A stretch of DNA of 8,703 nt, from NCBI GenBank assembly GCA_948438565.1, contig CAOJLW010000090.1, positions 1 through 8,703 of the forward strand, read 5' to 3'. The notes under the pieces were generated by a model. That model was not told the DNA's origin, did not search any database, and worked only from the letters and a program-made list of their open reading frames with translations. Shown here piece by piece: positions 5,872-8,703 of the stretch. Source of the DNA: an uncultured Lachnospiraceae bacterium (GTDB lineage Bacteria > Bacillota > Clostridia > Lachnospirales > Lachnospiraceae). The position numbers and the translations under genes are program-made. The number at the start of each line of letters is the position of its first letter. The stretch's first letter is position 1.

Positions 5872-8703
5872 TTGGATAAGTATGAATACAAATTAAAGCT
5901 GGATGAAATGAAAGCATTGTCGGCAGCAGGTGATTATGCGGGGGCGGCTGAGATTGCAGATTCTGTTAATTGGCGTAAAGTGAGGAATGTGAATCTGCTA
6001 ATCAAGGCGGGGGATGTTTATCTGAGAAAGAAGCGTTATGATGATGCCCGGGATCTTTTGTTGATGGCATATGACCGTGCGCCAATTGGAAGGACAATCC
6101 TTTACCGTTTGGCTGAGATTGCCATTAAAACCAAAAATTTTGAGGAAGCCGAGGAGTATTATCAAGAGTTTGTAGAGGTTGCGCCTCACGATAACCTGAA
6201 ATATATACTGCGCTTTAAACTCGGAAGAGCAAAGGGGGCGGATATTCAGAGTCAGATTGCCATTTTGGAAGAGTTAAAAGAAGCGGAATATACCGAAGAA
6301 TGGGCGTATCAGTTGGCTTTTTTGTATCATCAGGCTGGCGAGAGTGAAAAATGCATCGACGCCTGTGATGAGTTGATCCTTTGGTTTGGGGAAGGCATTT
6401 TTGTAGAACGCGCATTGGAGTTAAAGATGCACCATCAGCCGTTGACAAAGGCGCAGGAGGATAAATATCGGAGGTTTAAACAACGTAGGGACGGCATTCA
6501 GGAAGTATATCCAAAAGAAGGCCAGATGGTTTCGATTCCGGTCGTCCAGGAGGATGTGGAAAAGTTTAATACAGCCAATCTACAGGAAGAGCTGGCCAAA
6601 AGTATGCAGCAGATTATGGACGCGACCGAGAAAGAAACCGTTCGCGACACCATGGACAATGTCAAGAAAATTGTAGATGAGATTCCGTATCTTCAGATGC
6701 CCCATTATGACAATCAGGAAGAGAAGAGAGAGCCGCAGGCAGGGAGTTCTTTTCAGGAAGGTTATCAGAAGGTGTTGGCGGAGGATGCAAACGGGCAGCT
6801 TGGGATGGTGGTGGAGGATCGCGCGGTCAAACCCCAGGTGGAAGGCCAGATGAGCATTGAAGATGTGTTGGGCGAATGGCAAAAGATTCAGCGGGCGGCT
6901 CAGATTGCAATCCGGAAAGCGGAAGAGCAGAATTTAGAATCTGCAAAAGCACGGGCGTTGCAGGAAGTCGGGGAAATCATGGAACGGTTTAAGGACGTCA
7001 TTCCAAAGCTGGACGCCGGGATTACGCCAACAGAAATCCTACAGGAAGAATATTTGTCAGAGGGCAGTATATCCAACGATGAGCGTGCCAGCAGATTTAT
7101 GGCGGGCATGAATGATATGTTGCAGCAGCAGATCGATAAACTTCAGGAAGAAGCAAATGACATAGAAGGAATGAGAAGGAATCCGCCTCCCCGGCATGAG
7201 TCGGATTTGCTCCGCAAGATCAAACGAGCAAAACCCAATTTTGATGATAAGATTGGTTTGAAACCCTATGTGCCGCGGCAATTGGAGAGAGCGCAGACGC
7301 CATTTGGAACATCCGAGGACGCCATAGGATATGAACAAGCGGAAGTTCAGGAATCGTCTGTAAAACAGCCGGAAGATACCGAAGGTTATGGAGCATATGC
7401 GGGACAGCCGGAAAACATTGGCTTAGAATTGGTAGAACCGTCGGAAAGCAGCGACAGTTTTGCAGAAGATATGGAATCGCCGGAAAGCGCGGTCAGTTAT
7501 GCTGAAAGTGTAGAACCGTCCGAAAACGTAGACAGTCCTCAGGAGAATACAGAATGGCCGGAAGGAGCTGTAGAACATATCGAAGCGATTGCCGGTTATG
7601 AGGAGGTCGTAGAACATTCGGAAGCGAGAGTCGGTTATGAGGAGACGACAGAATATTCGGATACGATGGCCGGCCATGAGGGTATGACAGAACCATGGCA
7701 GGACTCCGGGGAATATGGCAAATCTGTGGAGCAGTCCGAAGCGATGGAGAGTTATGAGGAGTCTCTAAAACAACCGAAAGCGATTGTCAGTTATGAGGAA
7801 ACGATAGATTCATTACAGGAGTCGGGGGAATTTCGAGAGCCTGTAAAACAGACGGAATTATGGGAGGATTATGAGGAGCCTGCAAAACAACCGGAAGCGG
7901 TTGCCGGTTATGAGGAGGGGGAGGAACAGGCTGGGGAACCAAAAGGTGCGGACGCCTATGCCGATCATGCAGCGCTGTCAATGCCGCAGAAAGGGGATGA
8001 GGAATTTGTAGAACCGCCGGAAGAGATACTTCCAGAGGAAATGCGGCTGGCAGAAGCAGAATTTTACGGTGGTTTGGCAGAAACGGCGCGGCAGGAGACA
8101 AATGAGGTTTCATCAAGATCTCCGCTGCTGCGGCAGGAGACAAAAGAGATTAAAACAGAAGAAATTACGGCAGCCTTAGATAAGCAGGCAGAAGAGCTGG
8201 AAGTGGAAACACCGATAGGCTTTGTGGCTGAAAACGTGCCGGTTCCGCAAAAGCTCAATAAAGAACAAAAGGCGATTTTTTCTTATTTTGTCCCGGTAGC
8301 AGGCATGGAGCGTCAAATATGCCAGACGCTGTCACGTACAGCGGCATTTTTAAAATATGGCAAAGTCTCTGCGGCAGGCAATATTTTAATTCAAGGCGGG
8401 AGTGGTTGTGGAAAAACAGTTTTGGCAACAGCGTTGATCCGGGCGTTGCAAAAAGAGGTAAAGCGACCGAAGGGTAGGGTCGGGAAAATTGACGCAAGGG
8501 CATTAAATAAAAAAGACCTTACTGTGCTGCTGAAAAAAGTGGCTGGCGGCTGTCTGATTATTGAACAGGCAGGCGAGATGAACCGTGAGACAGCCGTGAA
8601 ACTGTCCCTGCTCTTAGAGAGCGATGCTAGCGGACTTCTGGTGATTATGGAGGATACTCGGGTAGGATTGAATCAGGCGCTCGGCAGGGATGAAGGACTG
8701 GCC
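5872..8703 (+). CDS. Large TPR / coiled-coil / acidic-repeat / AAA+ ATPase protein (3' partial)
   Basis: An uninterrupted frame of 944 codons from TTG 5872 to the window edge, with no stop. Residues about 1-200 are helical TPR-like repeats: LLIKAGDVYLRKKRYDDARD (43-62), LYRLAEIAIKTKNFEEAEEY (77-96) and YQLAFLYHQAGESEKCIDAC (146-165). Residues 225-290 and 328-435 are charged helices likely to form coiled coils. Residues 480-735 are acidic, probably disordered, and hold a 13-residue tandem repeat. From about 795 an AAA+ domain begins, resembling the CbxX/SpoVK group: Walker A GGSGCGKT (842-849), a Walker B-like CLIIEQAGEM (894-903) and a sensor-1-like strand LLVIMEDTR (922-930). There is no signal peptide or membrane segment, so it is probably cytoplasmic. 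TPRs suggest protein partners and the ATPase suggests remodelling or switching, but the role is unknown. I recall similar TPR N-termini in Lachnospiraceae hypothetical proteins. It is the last visible member of the hydratase operon. Confidence 0.92.
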   Translation, partial: MDKYEYKLKLDEMKALSAAGDYAGAAEIADSVNWRKVRNVNLLIKAGDVYLRKKRYDDARDLLLMAYDRAPIGRTILYRLAEIAIKTKNFEEAEEYYQEFVEVAPHDNLKYILRFKLGRAKGADIQSQIAILEELKEAEYTEEWAYQLAFLYHQAGESEKCIDACDELILWFGEGIFVERALELKMHHQPLTKAQEDKYRRFKQRRDGIQEVYPKEGQMVSIPVVQEDVEKFNTANLQEELAKSMQQIMDATEKETVRDTMDNVKKIVDEIPYLQMPHYDNQEEKREPQAGSSFQEGYQKVLAEDANGQLGMVVEDRAVKPQVEGQMSIEDVLGEWQKIQRAAQIAIRKAEEQNLESAKARALQEVGEIMERFKDVIPKLDAGITPTEILQEEYLSEGSISNDERASRFMAGMNDMLQQQIDKLQEEANDIEGMRRNPPPRHESDLLRKIKRAKPNFDDKIGLKPYVPRQLERAQTPFGTSEDAIGYEQAEVQESSVKQPEDTEGYGAYAGQPENIGLELVEPSESSDSFAEDMESPESAVSYAESVEPSENVDSPQENTEWPEGAVEHIEAIAGYEEVVEHSEARVGYEETTEYSDTMAGHEGMTEPWQDSGEYGKSVEQSEAMESYEESLKQPKAIVSYEETIDSLQESGEFREPVKQTELWEDYEEPAKQPEAVAGYEEGEEQAGEPKGADAYADHAALSMPQKGDEEFVEPPEEILPEEMRLAEAEFYGGLAETARQETNEVSSRSPLLRQETKEIKTEEITAALDKQAEELEVETPIGFVAENVPVPQKLNKEQKAIFSYFVPVAGMERQICQTLSRTAAFLKYGKVSAAGNILIQGGSGCGKTVLATALIRALQKEVKRPKGRVGKIDARALNKKDLTVLLKKVAGGCLIIEQAGEMNRETAVKLSLLLESDASGLLVIMEDTRVGLNQALGRDEGLA
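7360..7920 (+). repeat. 13-residue (39-bp) degenerate tandem repeat inside the TPR/AAA+ gene
   Basis: In-frame repeat with approximate unit [VTA]-[EK]-[QHP]-[SP]-E-A-x-x-[GS]-Y-E-E-x. Nine units are in perfect 13-residue register from residue 567 to 683 (7570-7920, exactly 9 x 39 bp), for example VEHIEAIAGYEEV, VEHSEARVGYEET, VEQSEAMESYEES, LKQPKAIVSYEET and AKQPEAVAGYEEG. Weaker units precede them at residues 497-509, 521-533, 534-546 and 547-559, with short units of 11 and 7 residues at 510-520 and 560-566. The DNA copies are diverged but keep motifs such as GGTTATGAGGAG and TATGAGGAG, pointing to old duplications. The product is acidic with a Tyr-Glu-Glu in most units. It probably forms a flexible linker or binding array between the TPR/coiled-coil part and the ATPase. 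Confidence 0.88.

Noticed and set aside
7570..7920. CRISPR-like array suggested by the 39-bp periodicity
   Set aside because: There is no constant repeat alternating with unique spacers. Divergence is spread over the whole unit and the period is a multiple of three in a continuous reading frame, so it is a coding repeat.
7423..8143. Antisense open frames with Pro-, Phe- or Arg-rich products on the - strand
   Set aside because: They mirror the repetitive Glu/Gly/Tyr codons of the + strand gene, have no ribosome binding sites and no plausible domains; the + strand frame continues through them without a stop.

Overview
The window is a gene-dense, one-strand stretch from a low-to-mid GC Firmicute. 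It is most likely a clostridial gut-type anaerobe of the Lachnospiraceae. The reasons are strong AGGAGG-type ribosome binding sites, TTG and GTG starts, a VanR/VanS-like two-component pair, and an N-terminal sequence in the last gene that resembles, from memory, a TPR family common in Lachnospiraceae. Taxonomy is an inference, not a measurement. All genes read on the + strand and no gene-free stretch exceeds 65 bases.

Layout: (1) 1-216 is the C-terminal DNA-binding end of an OmpR-family response regulator whose start lies outside the window. (2) 228-2204 is its partner, a six-helix sensor histidine kinase. (3) A 61-base gap at 2205-2265 carries a near-consensus sigma-70/SigA promoter (TTGATT, 17 bases, TATAAT) whose -35 box overlaps the kinase stop codon, and an AAGGAG ribosome binding site. 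(4) 2266-4551 is a 761-residue aconitase-superfamily hydratase of the YbhJ-like type. (5) 4564-5844 is an AI-2E/PerM-family membrane protein; its ribosome binding site lies across the hydratase stop codon. (6) 5872-8703 is a large open reading frame that starts at TTG and runs off the right edge. It has 944 visible residues: TPR-like repeats, a coiled-coil section, an acidic linker and the start of an AAA+ ATPase domain.

Genes 1 and 2 form a signalling operon. Genes 3 to 6 are closely spaced, lack visible terminators and probably form a second transcription unit started by the 2201-2229 promoter, with possible read-through from the kinase. No biochemical link between the hydratase, the transporter-like protein and the TPR/AAA+ protein can be read from the sequence.

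The most interesting part is the last gene. It contains a previously unremarked 13-residue (39-bp) tandem repeat, nine units in perfect register plus more degenerate ones before them. Its ATPase domain has an intact Walker A but a deviant Walker B (Glu-Gln where Asp-Glu is expected). The hydratase keeps the three Fe-S cysteines of aconitase but changes two conserved active-site positions, so it may act on a substrate other than citrate.
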